The notes: generated from the sequence alone by a model not told the origin. A stretch of 64,000 nt of DNA from Liolophura sinensis (GCF_032854445.1 NC_088304.1:742001-806000), one strand, 5' to 3'; numbered from the stretch's first letter, positions 11,155 through 24,375 are shown. A program made the numbers and translations.

Positions 11155-11386
11155 TATCTATCCAGCAACTTGTTCATTTCTCTGACTGCCAGTTTGTCCA
11201 TCTATCCGACAACTTGTTCATTTCTCTGACTGCCAGTTTGTCCATCTATCCGACAACTTGTTCATTTCCCTGACTGCCAGTTTGTCCATCTATCCGACAA
11301 CTTGTTCATTTCCCTGACTGTCAGTTTGTCCATCTATCCGACAACTTGTTCATTTCCCTGACTGTCAGTTTGTCCTTCTGATTTTT
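11155..11386. repeat. Tandem array, 44-bp unit, ~5 copies
   Basis: The unit is CTATCCGACAACTTGTTCAT then TTCCCTGACTGCCAGTTTGT and CCAT, with TGCCAG/TGTCAG and TCTCTG/TCCCTG variants. Confidence 0.95.
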
Positions 11387-11445
11387 AGCCTATCCATTTG
11401 GATGTCTATCTACTCATATGTCTATCTTCTATCTTCACCTGACTG

Positions 11446-13492
11446 TCCATTCATCCATCTAGATCTTCGTCTGTAAGTCCACCTTCCTGATTATAAGTCT
11501 GCCCATCATCCATCTGGATCTTCATCTGTAAGTCCATCTACCTGATTATTAGTCTGCCCATCATCCATCTAGATCTTCATCTGTAAGTCCATCTACCTGA
11601 TTATAAGTCTGCCCATCATCCATCTGGATCTTCGTCTGTAAGTCCATCTACCTGATTATTAGTCTGCCCATCATCCATCTAGATCTTCGTCTGTAAGTCC
11701 ATCTACCTGATTATTAGTCTGCCCATCATCCATCTAGATCTTCATCTGTAAGTCCATCTACCTGATTATAAGTCTGCCCATCATCCATCTGGATCTTCAT
11801 CTGCAAGTCCATCTACCTGATTATAAGTCTGCCCATCATCCATCTGGATCTTCATCTGTAAGTCCATCTACCTGATTATTAGTCTGCCCATCAACCATCT
11901 GGATCTTCATCTGTAAGTCCATCTTCCTGATTATAAGTCTGCCCATCATCCATCTGGATCTTCATCTGTAAGTCCATCTACCTGATTATTAGTCTGCCCA
12001 TCATCCATCTAGATCTTCATCTGTAAGTCCATCTACCTGATTATTAGTCTGCCCATCATCCATCTAGATCTCCGTCTGTAAGTCCATCTTCCTGATTATT
12101 AGTCTGCCCATCATCCATCTAGATCTCCGTCTGTAAGTCCATCTACCTGATTATTAGTCTGCCCATCATCCATCTAGATCTCCGTCTGTAAGTCCATCTT
12201 CCTGATTATTAGTCTGCCCATCATCCATCTAGATCTTCGTCTGTAAGTCCATCTTCCTGATTATTAGTCTGCCCATCATCCATCTAGATCTCCGTCTGTA
12301 AGTCCATCTACCTGATTATTAGTCTGCCCATCATCCATCTAGATCTTCGTCTGTAAGTCCATCTACCTGATTATTAGTCTGCCCATCATCCATCTAGATC
12401 TTCGTCTGTAAGTCCATCTACCTGATTATTAGTCTGCCCATCATCCATCTAGATCTCCGTCTGTAAGTCCATCTTCCTGATTATTAGTCTGCCCATCATC
12501 CATCTAGATCTTCGTCTGTAAGTCCATCTTCCTGATTATTAGTCTGCCCATCATCCATCTAGATCTCCGTCTGTAAGTCCATCTACCTGATTATTTGTCC
12601 ATCATCCATCTAGATCTTTGTCTGTAAGTCCATCTTCCTGATTATTAGTCTGTCCATCATCCATCTAGATCTTCGTCTGTAAGTCCATCTTCCTGATTAT
12701 TAGTCTGCCCATCATCCATCTAGATCTCCGTCTGTAAGTCCATCTTCCTGATTATTAGTCTGTCCATCATCCATCTAGGTCTTCCTCTGTAAGTCCATCT
12801 ACCTGATTATTAGTCTGTCCATCATCCATCTAGGTCTTCCTCTGTAAGTCCATCTACCTGATTATTAGTCTGTCCATCATCCATCTAGGTCTTCGTCTGT
12901 AAGTCCATCTTCCTGATTATTAGTCTGCCCATCATCCATCTAGATCTCCGTCTGTAAGTCCATCTACCTGATTATTAGTCTGCCCATCATCCATCTAGAT
13001 CTCCGTCTGTAAGTCCATCTACCTGATTATTAGTCTGTCCATCATCCATCTAGATCTCCGTCTGTAAGTCCATCTTCCTGATTATTAGTCTGCCCATCAT
13101 CCATCTAGATCTTCGTCTGTAAGTCCATCTACCTGATTATTAGTCTGCCCATCATCCATCTAGATCTCCGTCTGTAAGTCCATCTTCCTGATTATTAGTC
13201 TGCCCATCATCCATCTAGATCTCCGTCTGTAAGTCCATCTTCCTGATTATTAGTCTGCCCATCATCCATCTAGATCTTCGTCTGTAAGTCCATTTACCTG
13301 ATTATTAGTCAGCCCATCATCCATCTAGATCTTCGTCTGTAAGTCCATCTTCCTGATTATTAGTCTGCCCATCATCCATCTAGATCTTCGTCTGTAAGTC
13401 CATCTTCCTGATTATTAGTCTGCCCATCATCCATCTAGATCTTAGTCTATAAGTCCATCTTCCTGATTATTAGTCTGTCCATCTGACTGTCC
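11446..13492. repeat. Tandem array, 55-bp unit, ~37 copies
   Basis: The unit contains CATCATCCATCTAGATCTTC, GTCTGTAAGTCCATCT and ACCTGATTATTAGTCTGCC. Variants (TAGATC/TGGATC, TTCGTC/TCCGTC, TACCTG/TTCCTG) are mixed along the array. Every unit on the plus strand carries CTGTAAGTCC, which includes a consensus-like GTAAGT donor. Confidence 0.97.
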
Positions 13493-13589
13493 ATCAAGTC
13501 AACCACCTGCCTTCCAGACCACCCACCCATGCAACTGTTCATTCATTCACCTGCCTAAGCTTCTATAACCTTCCATCTAAAGATTCATT

Positions 13590-13768
13590 CACCTGACTGT
13601 CCACCTCCTACCTGACTGTCCATCTCCCTGAGTGTCCACCTCCCTCCTGCGTGTCCACCTCCCACCTGATTGTCCATCTCCCTGAGTGTCCACCTCCCAC
13701 CAGACTGTCCACCTCCCACCTCAGTGTCCACCTCCCACCAGACTGTCCACCTCCCATCTGACTGTTCA
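13590..13768. repeat. Short minisatellite, ~18-24-bp unit
   Basis: Irregular repetition of TGTCCACCTCCCACCTGACT and TGTCCATCTCCCTGAG. It follows the 55-bp array and shares the GTCCATCT/GTCCACCT theme, so it may be a relative of that array. Confidence 0.85.
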
Positions 13769-13770
13769 TG

Positions 13771-15299
13771 ACCAATCCTAATCAGCTTGCCAGAAATCAC
13801 AGATGCCAATGGCCCAGAGAACGACACCATGGCCTAGGAACCTGCATATTTATCTTTCGCATAGCTTGCCAAAGTAAATTCTACGCCTATAGAGATTACA
13901 TGTACATGTTGGCCTACTGTACATACATATACATATCACAGGCTATTCTGCATGGACAAAGTCGATCCTGTGAGGCAAACACAACTTTGGTGTATTCTGC
14001 AGTTTTTGTATCTCTTTAAATTGCAAGAACCAATTGAAATTAAGTGAACGCAAAACAGAACTTAAGCTGACTACATTCAGAACAAATCTCAAAAATTCTT
14101 ACCTGATTGACACAAAGTAGATATAGTTAATAAGTAGGTATGGCTGCTCTGATTACCAAGTAGAGGTTACCTTGGTTACCCAGTCAATAATTTTTTAGGT
14201 TATAAAATGTTAAACTCAATTTTTACCATTCTCCTTAAACAATCTACATTGTGGGTGAAAAGCAGACACAAACATCAACAGCTGGCAGTGTGGCCAGCAT
14301 TGTCTTCAATATGCACAGGTATATACCTTCATAGATCCAGTGAAGAATCCGGCATTAAAACAGAACTGTCACATGACGGCCGAACAGAGGACGACAGACA
14401 AATGGTAGTCTCGTGGGAGAATGCTGAAACCACGCGACAATCTGTGAAGAATCTAGCGAGAAAACACGACTCCAGCGTTAACCCTCCCAAGGGAAAGATT
14501 TTCCCCAGACTGTTGGGATTGAGATCGCGTTTTGAAATTGTTAGGCTTCTCCATCCTTTAGATAGCCTATGTTAAACTCACTCCCCCCTCCCCCCTAACT
14601 CCAAACCTTCCCAACCCTCAGTTTCACTGGTAAAACACTGCCATAGCTTGCTCTCGGCTATGTCCCAATACCCTGACGACCTGGTTTCAAAACAGATTAG
14701 CTTCCTTAGTTTAAATATTAGCATGGAGCATCTAGACAGGTCCTGATGTGTTTGTCTGGTCGCCACATGTTTGCTGCGGGCATAACCCCATGGGGGCATC
14801 TCTCTTTAGCTGTAAGACACTGCTGTGTATGTATATCTACTGCATCCCCCCCCCCCCCCCAATCTCCACCTCCCCTACATTTCAGAACTCATCCAAGGCC
14901 TACATAAGAAAAGTTCACTGTTATAGACATAACTCAACATTCTTATAGATATAACAACTTTTTACTACACATAGCCTAACCCCTGAACAAATCTGACCTA
15001 AAGTTTTGGCACACCGTATCAGAGGAACAATCGAGACAATTATTTTACAATGTCTGTGACGTTCATACATGCCCCTGATCAATAGATTTTAGAGTTTAAA
15101 ATCTTATGAATCATGTTTGAATTAATAATTTACTGGTCCAACTTGTTCAGGTTTTGGGGGATATCCACGAAATGTATCTATCCTCTCCATTATAGTCATA
15201 GACAAACATTTTGGACAAGTACACATGTAGTATAGTACATTTATGTGTGCGTCACATCAAAAAGCCCTGCAGTTTAATTCCCTATGTACAACCTTGTAC
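13771..15299. other. Unique sequence with a CpG-richer patch
   Basis: Mostly AT-rich. About 14330-14550 is noticeably richer in CpG and G+C than its surroundings and is open for 122 codons on the plus strand (14207-14575), but the protein resembles nothing I know. A poly-C tract lies at about 14846-14861. No exon could be supported. Confidence 0.5.
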
Positions 15300-16195
15300 C
15301 TGACAGGTACAGCCTGGTAACCCACACCATCTGTTTTGATCAGTCTGCCCTAAGCCCAATCTGTACACCTGGCTGTACTGCTAACAGTTATAACATCAGA
15401 AAACACTGCAGCTAACTCAGGTAACTCACAACACCTGTATGGATAAACCTGGTCTAACCCCTGTTTGTACACCTGGCTGCACTGCTAACAGCTATAACAT
15501 CAGAAAACACTGCAGCTGTTCCCTGTCTATAACCCTTCAGGTACAGTAATCAGGTAACTCACAACACCTGTATTGATCAGTCTGGCCCATGCCCTATCTG
15601 TACACCTGGCTGCACTACTAACAGTTATCACATCAGAAAACACTGCAGCTATTCCCTGTCTATAACCCTCCAGGTACAGTAATCAGGTAACTCACAACAC
15701 CTGTATTGATAAACCTGGTCTAACCCCTGTTTGTACACCTGGCTGCACTACTAACAGTTATCACATCAGAAAACACTGCAGCTATTCCCTGTCTATAACC
15801 CTTCAGGTACAGTAATCAGGTAACTCACAACACCTGTACTGATCAGTCTGGCCCATGCCCTATCTGTACACCTGGCTGCATGGCTAACAGATATAACATC
15901 AGAAAACCCTGCAGCTGTTACCTGTCTATAACCCTTCAGGTACAGTAATCAGGTAACTCACAACACCTGTACTGATCAGTCTGGCCCATGCCCTATCTGT
16001 ACACCTGGCTGCATGGCTAACAGATATAACATCAGAAAACCCTGCAGCTGTTACCTGTCTATAACCCTCCAGGTACAGTAATCAGGTAACTCACAACACC
16101 TGTACTGATCAGTCTGGCCCATGCCCTATCTGTACACCTGGCTGCATGGCTAACAGATATAACATCAGAAAACCCTGCAGCTGTTACCTGTCTAT
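15300..16195. repeat. Tandem array, 133-bp unit, ~6.7 copies
   Basis: Marker segments CTGTACACCTGGCTGCA, AACATCAGAAAAC.CTGCAG and CAGGTACAGTAATCAGGTAA recur every 133 bp; CCCTGTC starts at 15521, 15654 and 15787. The last three copies are nearly identical and the first two more diverged. Confidence 0.95.
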
Positions 16196-17613
16196 TCATA
16201 CCATATAAACCCACAGCTGTACAATTCAATTTAGTTTATGAATTATCCGATTCTTTTTTTTCATTAACTATTTTTTAGAAGTTCCTATAAACTATTATCA
16301 TAATTTGTTTTCTAGTCACAGGTGCCATCTACATTATTATACAGTTTTCAAAAGGAGCAGAATTCAAAGTTACATTTTCGTGCATTTTAATTTATTCTTG
16401 AGGTTTTCTGTATTGAAGTCGGCATTTCATCCACCTGTCATATTTATGATTTTACCTGTACCTTGCACATAACCAACCGACATTCATTTTGGATAACACA
16501 CCTTTATTAATTTGTATTCTAAAGATAACATATTATTCCCAGGTTTAGTAATAAACAAATCCGAAAATCCTTAATATGAAACTTGTAGAGAGTTAATCCT
16601 TGACTTTGTCAACCTACAAATTCCCAATTGCAAGTATTAAATGGATATGCTACTAAAATCGACTTGTACAAATATGTCAACATGCAAGCAAGTGCTGACC
16701 ATATACCATCATAATAGTGAATTCATAACACTTAGAGTGACTTCTCAGTCCTTAGAGAAACCAGACGGAACAGTAAAATAATATGGAGGATGCCCTATGG
16801 AACAGAGCTAACATCACAGTTCAAAAATAATTACGATGAATAACACTATATTACCCAAATAAGTGGAAAGTCCTCAAAAACAAAATATTCGGCAGTTTCC
16901 GTCGAATTTTCCCAATGTGACATGACAACATTCCTTATGTGATAACGAATCAGGCAGATGAGATGTCGAGTAAGACATTTATGCTGGGATGACCTCACGG
17001 GCGTTTCAAAGTGTGATGTCATATGTGGCTATACATCAGCGATGGGGGACACCAAATGTCATGGCATGACAGGCAAAAACAGGAAACGACCGAAAATTTT
17101 TGTTTCCGTATTATCCTCTGAAACTAACAACAGAGGTTTTAATATAGTGTATTTTTTTTACAATTTATGAAAGCAATTCTTATTATCTCCACCTTTATCA
17201 TTTTAGCTTGATTTTAAGATATATACAGGTTTTAACACTGAAGTAGCTCGTTAAGGCACAACAAAATGAAAGTAATTAAATTTTGATTCAATAAGCACAG
17301 TTTTTATACAGCCAGAATTTATTTCCTGTTCAGATATATTATAAGGAAATACAAGGTAGACTGGTATAAACAAGAAAGGTGTTACCCCATAATCCTCCAG
17401 GCATGAAAAACAGTTAAAAAAAACATATTATAAAAAGTTACTGACATAATTATTAAAACTGCCTGGGGCCCTTAAATTCTACATATCAAGAGCCAAAATA
17501 AATTCATAAAGAAAAACTTCACAATTATAAGTCTCGGAAATTGAAAGATACTATTATATTTTAAAAATTACAATTAAGGTCATATTCAGTAAATTTTGTT
17601 TCCTGTCTCCTGG
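16196..17613. other. Unique AT-rich sequence
   Basis: No repeats, exons or mobile elements recognised. Short ORF at 16958-17170 without similarity to any family I know. Confidence 0.6.
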
Positions 17614-17742
17614 ACTTGAACGCAGACAGTGTTGGACCAAATGTATGCTTCATACCAAATCCCACAGGAAGTCCAAAATGCAGACAGTGTTGGACCAAAT
17701 GTATGCTTCATACCAAATCCCACAGGAAGTCCAAAATGCATA
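17614..17742. repeat. Direct duplication, 58-bp unit, 2 copies
   Basis: GCAGACAGTGTTGGACCAAA begins at 17622 and again at 17680, and the copies continue through CATACCAAATCCCACAGGAA. It directly abuts the 78-bp array. Confidence 0.95.
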
Positions 17743-18372
17743 ACTTTTTATTCTGTGATGTTGTACAACCCCGGTATCGCAGTTAAAAGTAAGCCAAATC
17801 ATGCAGATTATCCAATCAGATCTATTTATTCTGTGATGTTGTACAACCCTGGTATCGCAGTTAAAAGTAAGCCAAATCATGCAGATTATCCAATCAGACC
17901 TATTTATTCTGTGATGTTGTACAACCCCGGTATCGCAGTTAAAAGTAAGCCAAATCATGCAGATTATCCAATCAGATCTATTTATTCTGTGATGTTGTAC
18001 AACCCTGGTATCGCAGTTAAAAGTAAGCCAAATCATGCAGATTATCCAATCAGACCTATTTATTCTGTGATGTTGTACAACCCCGGTATCGCAGTTAAAA
18101 GTAAGCCAAATCATGCAGATTATCCAATCAGATCTATTTATTCTGTGATGTTGTACAACCCCGGTATCGCAGTTAAAAGTAAGCCAAATCATGCAGATTA
18201 TCCAATCAGATCTATTTATTCTGTGATGTTGTACAACCCCGGTATCGCAGTTAAAAGTAAGCCAAATCATGCAGATTATCCAATCAGATCTATTTATTCT
18301 GTGATGTTGTACAACCCCGGTATCGCAGTTAAAAGTAAGCCAAATCATGCAGATTATCCAATCAGATCTATT
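17743..18372. repeat. Tandem array, 78-bp unit, 8 copies, partly dimeric
   Basis: The unit runs from TATTCTGTGATGTTGTACAA through CGCAGTTAAAAGTAAGCC to GATTATCCAATCAGA. Copies are nearly identical. Copies 1-4 alternate (ACCCCGG with AGATCT, then ACCCTGG with AGACCT), giving 156-bp dimers, while copies 5-8 are all of the first type. 253- and 261-codon ORFs on opposite strands arise because 78 is divisible by 3. Confidence 0.97.
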
Positions 18373-18391
18373 TTTCAGCACTCTTCCTAAA

Positions 18392-18605
18392 TACCCTAAA
18401 TGATCATTAATTTCGTCCACGAGTAACTTGCCCATTTTTCCTGACTCTGAGAGTTCTATTTATTTCAGAAAGGTTTTGAGGTTTGCTTACAACAAGGAGT
18501 GATCTTCAAGTGGAAAATTATAAGTTTTAGCACCAGAAATAATATACCATTTATTTGCCTGTAAAAATGCACATTTGTGGGCAAAATTATAGGTTATTTA
18601 GGGTA
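18392..18605 (+). mobile_element. MITE-like element with terminal inverted repeats, copy 1
   Basis: Left end TACCCTAAATGATCATTAAT; right end, read inwards on the opposite strand, TACCCTAAATAACCTATAAT. The interior CTGAGAGTTCTATT....AGAAAGG.TTTGAGG matches the copy at 57120-57330. The ~214-bp length and TA at both ends suggest a non-autonomous Tc1/mariner-like element. No coding capacity. Confidence 0.75.
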
Positions 18606-20130
18606 ACTAGTTATACTATTTGTTGTTTTTTTGTTCCAGTAACAATCTTAAGTAACACAACATAATAACATTTGACAGCACATTACTGTGTTGTACAGCC
18701 ACTGGCGAGGAACCGAAAATACAGCAGCAATAATAACACACGTGTTACAATTGTTCTACATGTATATTTCCATTCTGTGAAATTTCTCCTTCAGGTTGTC
18801 TGTGTGAAAAAGTTATGTATCAGAAAAACACCTTACAGACTTAATGACAACTGGCACAAAATCAACTAAATGCTTTTTGTAGCAAATGCTTTCTTTTTTC
18901 GTCAAACAATAAAAAACAAAACACAAGTTTTTCTTTTCCAAGAAGCTAAAGTTCATCAACTCTCCACCAGCCTCCCCCCTCATCCCCCCCCCCCCCCCCC
19001 CCAGCATGTCCCTACAGGGCTTAAGTTCAGTCTGGGGATGTATGTAATGTAGAGGATCAGACACCTTCACCTGTCTGCTATCCTTGTTCATCGTTCAGTT
19101 GTAAACACATCTGCAGGGCACCATGACACAACAAGCTGCGCTAAGTTTACTTTCTCTTTTACCGGGACGCACAGATCTATAATTGTTTAGACATGTTAAA
19201 CAGTCTCCTGAATCAAAGTTCAAACCCGTACACTTCTCGCTTTCTCATGTCATACAAAAACTGAGCGTCCTCATAAGCTGGGGGGAACAAAATTGGAGAA
19301 TGATCCCACCTGTAGATTAGAGTAATATTCCTCTAACACATTGTTTTTCTTATCCTCGTTTGGATATCTGATACCTGTAAGCGTCAAATCTGTTAAACTT
19401 ATACATATTCCTCATTGCAGATGTTGTGAGTACACAATGTTTGACAGCCATAAGTAAAGTAGGCTAAAGTACAAATGGACTTCAAAATATTTTTTTAAAC
19501 AACTTTTTTAAATAAATTCCTGATTAAAGTAACTGATTTCTACAGTAGTCAAATTTGCTGAAGTTACATACTATGAATCTATATATATTCTTTAAGGATA
19601 CTGATACGTATTAGAGTGAAATCTGCTGCATACCTGGAAGTTACGACTACTGTACACCACGTCTGCCAGCAATAAGGAAAGCAGATTTGAGGGAACCTAC
19701 AACCACATGGAATGACAGAACCTCCTCCACTAACGGGGTGATAAATACCTCCTCCACTAACCGGGTAATAAATACAGAGTGAAATTCAGCAATTCGCAAC
19801 AATGAATCTATTCATACTGATGAAAAACAGTTTCTTCCTGGTTTTTTTCTCCACCTGGCACTTTTGAATGAAATGTCACTTTCTTGTTATAAAAAAAACT
19901 ATATTGACAGTTTTCAAAAGAGGGTGGGAAGAGGAATTAGAATAATTGATAAGTGTACAGTAATTCAAAAGCTTGGGCCACAATAGCTGAGTTTCCGACA
20001 TGCATCCATTTCACCCCTTGCTATTGACACATACTCTATATGTGCATAAGCCCTGGCAGTAACGCTGTAGTATGTCTACAAGTGTACTTTCTTGCTCATG
20101 ACACTTGGAGCATACTTGTATTTTGTATGT
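18606..20130. other. Unique sequence with poly-C tract
   Basis: A long C run lies at about 18984-19002. A short tandem duplication of CCTCCTCCACTAAC sits at about 19722-19772. No gene recognised; the ORFs around the C run are low-complexity. Confidence 0.55.
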
Positions 20131-20266
20131 GTGACCGGTGTTTCACGCTGTACCAGTACTGAAGAATATTTCACTGATACGACAGTAACCAGCATTATGG
20201 TGGGAGAAAGCCGGGCAGAGCCCAGGACAAATCCACAATCATCAGCTGGCAGACATTCCTGCGTAC
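20131..20266 (-). mobile_element. SINE-1 fragment (3' body)
   Basis: GGTGTTTCACGCTGTAC, GAAGAATATTTCACTGATAC, CCAGCATTATGGTGGGA, CCGGGCAGAGCCC follow the SINE-1 order. The conventional tail and the tRNA-like head are missing. It is followed about 55 bp later by an inverted SINE-2 tail. Confidence 0.85.
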
Positions 20267-20321
20267 CAGTATGCATGTAGATGTAGGTATATAAGCAAAG
20301 GGAATCTTGTGGTTCTTTATC

Positions 20322-20382
20322 ATCAGATGACTGAAAAGTTGTTAAGTATGACGTTAAACCCCCAAGCACTCACTCACTCAGT
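20322..20382 (+). mobile_element. SINE-2 tail fragment, inverted
   Basis: GACTGAAAAGTTGTTAAGTA, TGACGTTAAACCCCCAAGCA and CTCACTCACTCA is the reverse complement of the 3' end of the SINE-2 copies at 25759 and 48607. Only the last ~60 bp is present. Confidence 0.85.
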
Positions 20383-21386
20383 CTTATGGTCAGAATACTA
20401 CAAGTCTTGGCCGATCATCCCAGAACTTTACGATTTCAATTTTTCGTAACTTTTCACAAACATCCGGCCATCCAACATGGACCTTTAACTGTACAGAGCA
20501 TAATTTACGTAAGCATTTATGAGAAATATGAAAAACAAAGTTTTGGGAAAGTCATGTCCCATCCCTGGTCAAATGACTGGTGTTAAATACTCTCTCCACA
20601 ACAGAACCATATTCTTCAGCCTAGCGGCATGGTAGACCTAAGGCTAAGGTCCTCGGCCTAAGGAAAGTAGGTGTTCAACTGCACAAAGATGGTTTATCTA
20701 AATTGTTACCTGAGCACACAGACATATAATGTAGAAAAACATATGTATATACATATAAGGTGACATGAGTTCCCAAGAAAGCAAACAATAAGCACTCCAT
20801 ACAGATGCTTCTCTGAATGTTCTGGCATACACATGCACATATCATACAACTGGTACATGAAGATCTTATCTTATTTTGTGATAAGAAAACCTAAGCCACA
20901 TGCAATTCAGGATCTACCTCACACGGGTATGTAAGACAGCCTAACATTCCTCAATTTACCAGCTTCCAGAAATGAGCTTGGATCTCATATATTTTCTCCA
21001 TTTTTTCCACATTTTAGGGCAGCCTTGCTCAGGCTTTATTACTGAAAGAAATAGTACTCTTCTTAACCTGTTCCTCATTTACTTCACTTACAACTTGTCA
21101 AATATGACAAAACAAAAACAAACACCCTTTGGATGGATACATACAACATATGACAGAAAAGTTGCCTAACAGGTTGCAGACTTTCAGCTGACACAAGACT
21201 CTTAAATTACCAGATCTATGAGACAGATGTTAGTTTCCTGGTTCTAGGTCACCCGGCTGCTACCTAGTTCACATAGAGCATCCAGACACCTGGCCAGGTT
21301 ATTCTCATTACCACAGATTATACTCAAGGTACACGTGGATGGCTTAGCAGCTGCAGGTAGATATACATGTACCTGTGGCTAGATGA
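20383..21386. other. Unique AT-rich sequence
   Basis: No exons, mobile elements or arrays recognised. Confidence 0.55.
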
Positions 21387-21578
21387 CACATCACAAGCTG
21401 GCTGCACCATTCGTTATTACAGGCCACATCACAAGCTGGCTGCACCATTCGTTATTACAGGCCACATCACAAGCTGGCTGCACCATTCGTTATTACAGGC
21501 CACATCACAAGCTGGCTGCACCATTCGTTATTACAGGCCACATCACAAGCTGGCTGCACCATTCGTTATTACAGGCCT
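21387..21578. repeat. Tandem array, 38-bp unit, 5 identical copies
   Basis: The unit is ACATCACAAGCTGGCTGCAC followed by CATTCGTTATTACAGGCC. All copies read identical, implying very recent expansion or strong homogenisation. Confidence 0.97.
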
Positions 21579-22030
21579 TTTAGTACTAAATCAGAATGTT
21601 CATATATACACATGTATCACTCACCGGCATACGCACGAGTCCACAGCAAATTGTACCGTTTGCCTGAATTTATAGTTCTGAAATGATGTCACATCACCTT
21701 TGAGCCAATCATCAGCACTCTCTTTTGTCACGTGTCTAGAGTACTGGAGGTGAAAATAAACCTAATTTAGCCCAGGCAAGATAGCTGGGCCCTGAATAAG
21801 ATTTTAGGTAAGGAATCAGGAAATAACCTTCAAATTTGATAGTTTCATTGAGGGGTAGTTGAAACTTTAGAAACTAGCAAAAGTCAGCATTTCATCACTC
21901 ATCACGTCCCAGTCCTTGTGGAGAACCCACATGCTCAAAGCTATGAACACATTTATTATACAACTTCCATGTTTGCTTATCTTTAAACGTTATGGCGATT
22001 GTGCAGAATATATGTTTCCTATTGCATATC
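21579..22030. other. Unique sequence
   Basis: Nothing recognised beyond AT-rich single-copy DNA. Confidence 0.5.
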
Positions 22031-22574
22031 ACCAACAGCAATGTTCACACTGCCTGTCACCATTAGCAGTGTTCACATTGCCCATCACCGTTCACATTGC
22101 CCGTCACCATTAGCAGTGTTCACATTGCCCATCACCATTAGCAGTGTTCACATTGCCCGTCACCATTAGCAGTGTTCACATTGCCCGTCACCATTAGCAG
22201 TGTTCACATTGCCCGTCACCATTAGCAGTGTTCACATTGCCCATCACCATTAGCAGTGTTCACATTGCCCGTCACCATTAGCAGTGTTCACATTGCCCGT
22301 CACCATTAGCAGTGTTCACATTGCCCGTCACCATTAGCAGTGTTCACATTGCCCGTCACCATTAGCAGTGTTCACATTGCCAGTCACCATTAGCAACATT
22401 CATATTGCTGGTCACCATAAGCAGCATTCACATTTCACGTCACTATCAGCAACATTCACATTGCACATTACCATTAGCAACGTTTACACTGCCAGTCACC
22501 ATTAGCAACATTCACACTGCCGGTCACCATTAGTAACGTTTACACTGCAGTCACCATTAGCAATGTTCACATGG
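22031..22574. repeat. Tandem array, 28-bp unit, ~19 copies
   Basis: The unit is CATTAGCAGTGTTCACATTG then CCCGTCAC. Copies are regular up to about 22385; the right-hand ~190 bp is decayed (AGCAACATTCATATTGCTGG, TTTACACTGCCAG). Confidence 0.95.
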
Positions 22575-22995
22575 CATGCTGACATTCACCCATGTGGTGT
22601 CACTAAACATTTAGACGGCTCAGCAATTTTCACTGATTGACCGCAAACATGTAAGCTGGAGGTCAAGATAAAATTCAAGTTTACAACAGAAATGTATACA
22701 GACTGCCATAGATGTGATCAATATAAAACTGTTCTCAGCTGCACATTTCACAAGTTTAGTGAGACAAAGATGGATACGTTGCCTTTGTAGGTACCATCTC
22801 CTTGATCTACAATCACATGTGACAGACCTTAACCAGACGAGGTACCATCAAGATTTGGACATTCTAACAACTAGGCCATCAAAGCGGTCCAGTATGGAAT
22901 ATTACTACATGTACAAATGCACTATACTGGAATACTGTTGGGTAAATTAATCTGATTTGATTTATACCTCAATGGCATCAAACAGGTGCATAATA
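22575..22995. other. Unique sequence
   Basis: No feature recognised; the 78-residue ORF at 22714 resembles nothing I know. Confidence 0.5.
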
Positions 22996-24375
22996 GGATG
23001 TGTCTGCAAACTCACAGGTAATCACACAAACCCACATATACACAGACAGGTGATCACACAAACCTACATATACACAGACAGGTGATCACACAAACCTATA
23101 TACACTGACAGGTGATCACACAAACCTACATATACACAGACAGGTAATCACATAAACCTACATATACACAGACAGGTAATCACACAAACCTATATACACT
23201 GACAGGTGATCACACAAACCTACATATACACAGACAGGTAATCACATAAACCTACATATACACAGACAGGTAATCACACAAACCTACATATACACCGACA
23301 GGTAATCACACAAACCTACATATACACCGACAGGTAATCACACAAACCTATATACACCGACTGGTGATCACACAAACCTATATACACTGACAGGTGATCA
23401 CACAAACCTACATATACACCGACAGGTGATCACACAAACCTACATATACACAGACAGGTAATCACACAAACCTACATATACACCGACAGGTAATCACACA
23501 AACCTACATATACACCGACAGGTGATCACACAAACCTATATACACTGACAGGTGATCACACAAACCTATATACACCGACAGGTAATCACACAAACCTACA
23601 TATACACAGACAGGTAATCACACAAACCTACATATACACAGACAGGTAATCACACAAACCTATATACACTGACAGGTAATCACACAAACCTACATATACA
23701 CTGACAGGTGATCACACAAACCTACATATACACCGACAGGTGATCACACAAACCTACATATACACAGACAGGTAATCACACAAACCTACATATACACCGA
23801 CAGGTAATCACATAAACCTACATATACACAGACAGGTAATCACACAAACCTACATATACACCGACAGGTAATCACACAAACCTACATATACACCGACAGG
23901 TAATCACACAAACCTATATACACTGACAGGTGATCACACAAACCTATATACACCGACAGGTAATCACACAAACCTACATATACACAGACAGGTGATCACA
24001 CAAACCTATATACACCGACAGGTAATCACATAAACCTACATATACACCGACAGGTAATCACACAAACCTACATATACACCGACAGGTGATCACACAAACC
24101 TATATACATCGACAGGTGATCACACAAACCTACATATACACTGACAGGTAATCACATAAACCTACATATACACCAACAGGTGATCACACAAACCTATATA
24201 CACCGACAGGTAATCACACAAACCTACATATACACAGACAGGTAATCACACAAACCTACATATACACCGACAGGTAATCACACAAACCTACATATACACC
24301 AACAGGTAATCACATAAACCTACATATACACCAACAGGTGATCACACAAACCTACATATACACCGACAGGTAATC
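22996..24375. repeat. Tandem array, 32/30-bp unit, ~44 copies
   Basis: The unit is ACATATACACCGACAGGTAA followed by TCACACAAACCT. A 30-bp form lacks two bases at the start (CCTATATACAC for CCTACATATACAC). GGTAATCAC/GGTGATCAC and CACCGAC/CACAGAC/CACTGAC variants are interspersed without an obvious period. Confidence 0.96.

Noticed and set aside
17629-18435. 253- and 261-codon ORFs on opposite strands
   Set aside because: Both are read-through of the 78-bp tandem unit, which is divisible by 3 and lacks stops; no domain, no flanking coding sequence.
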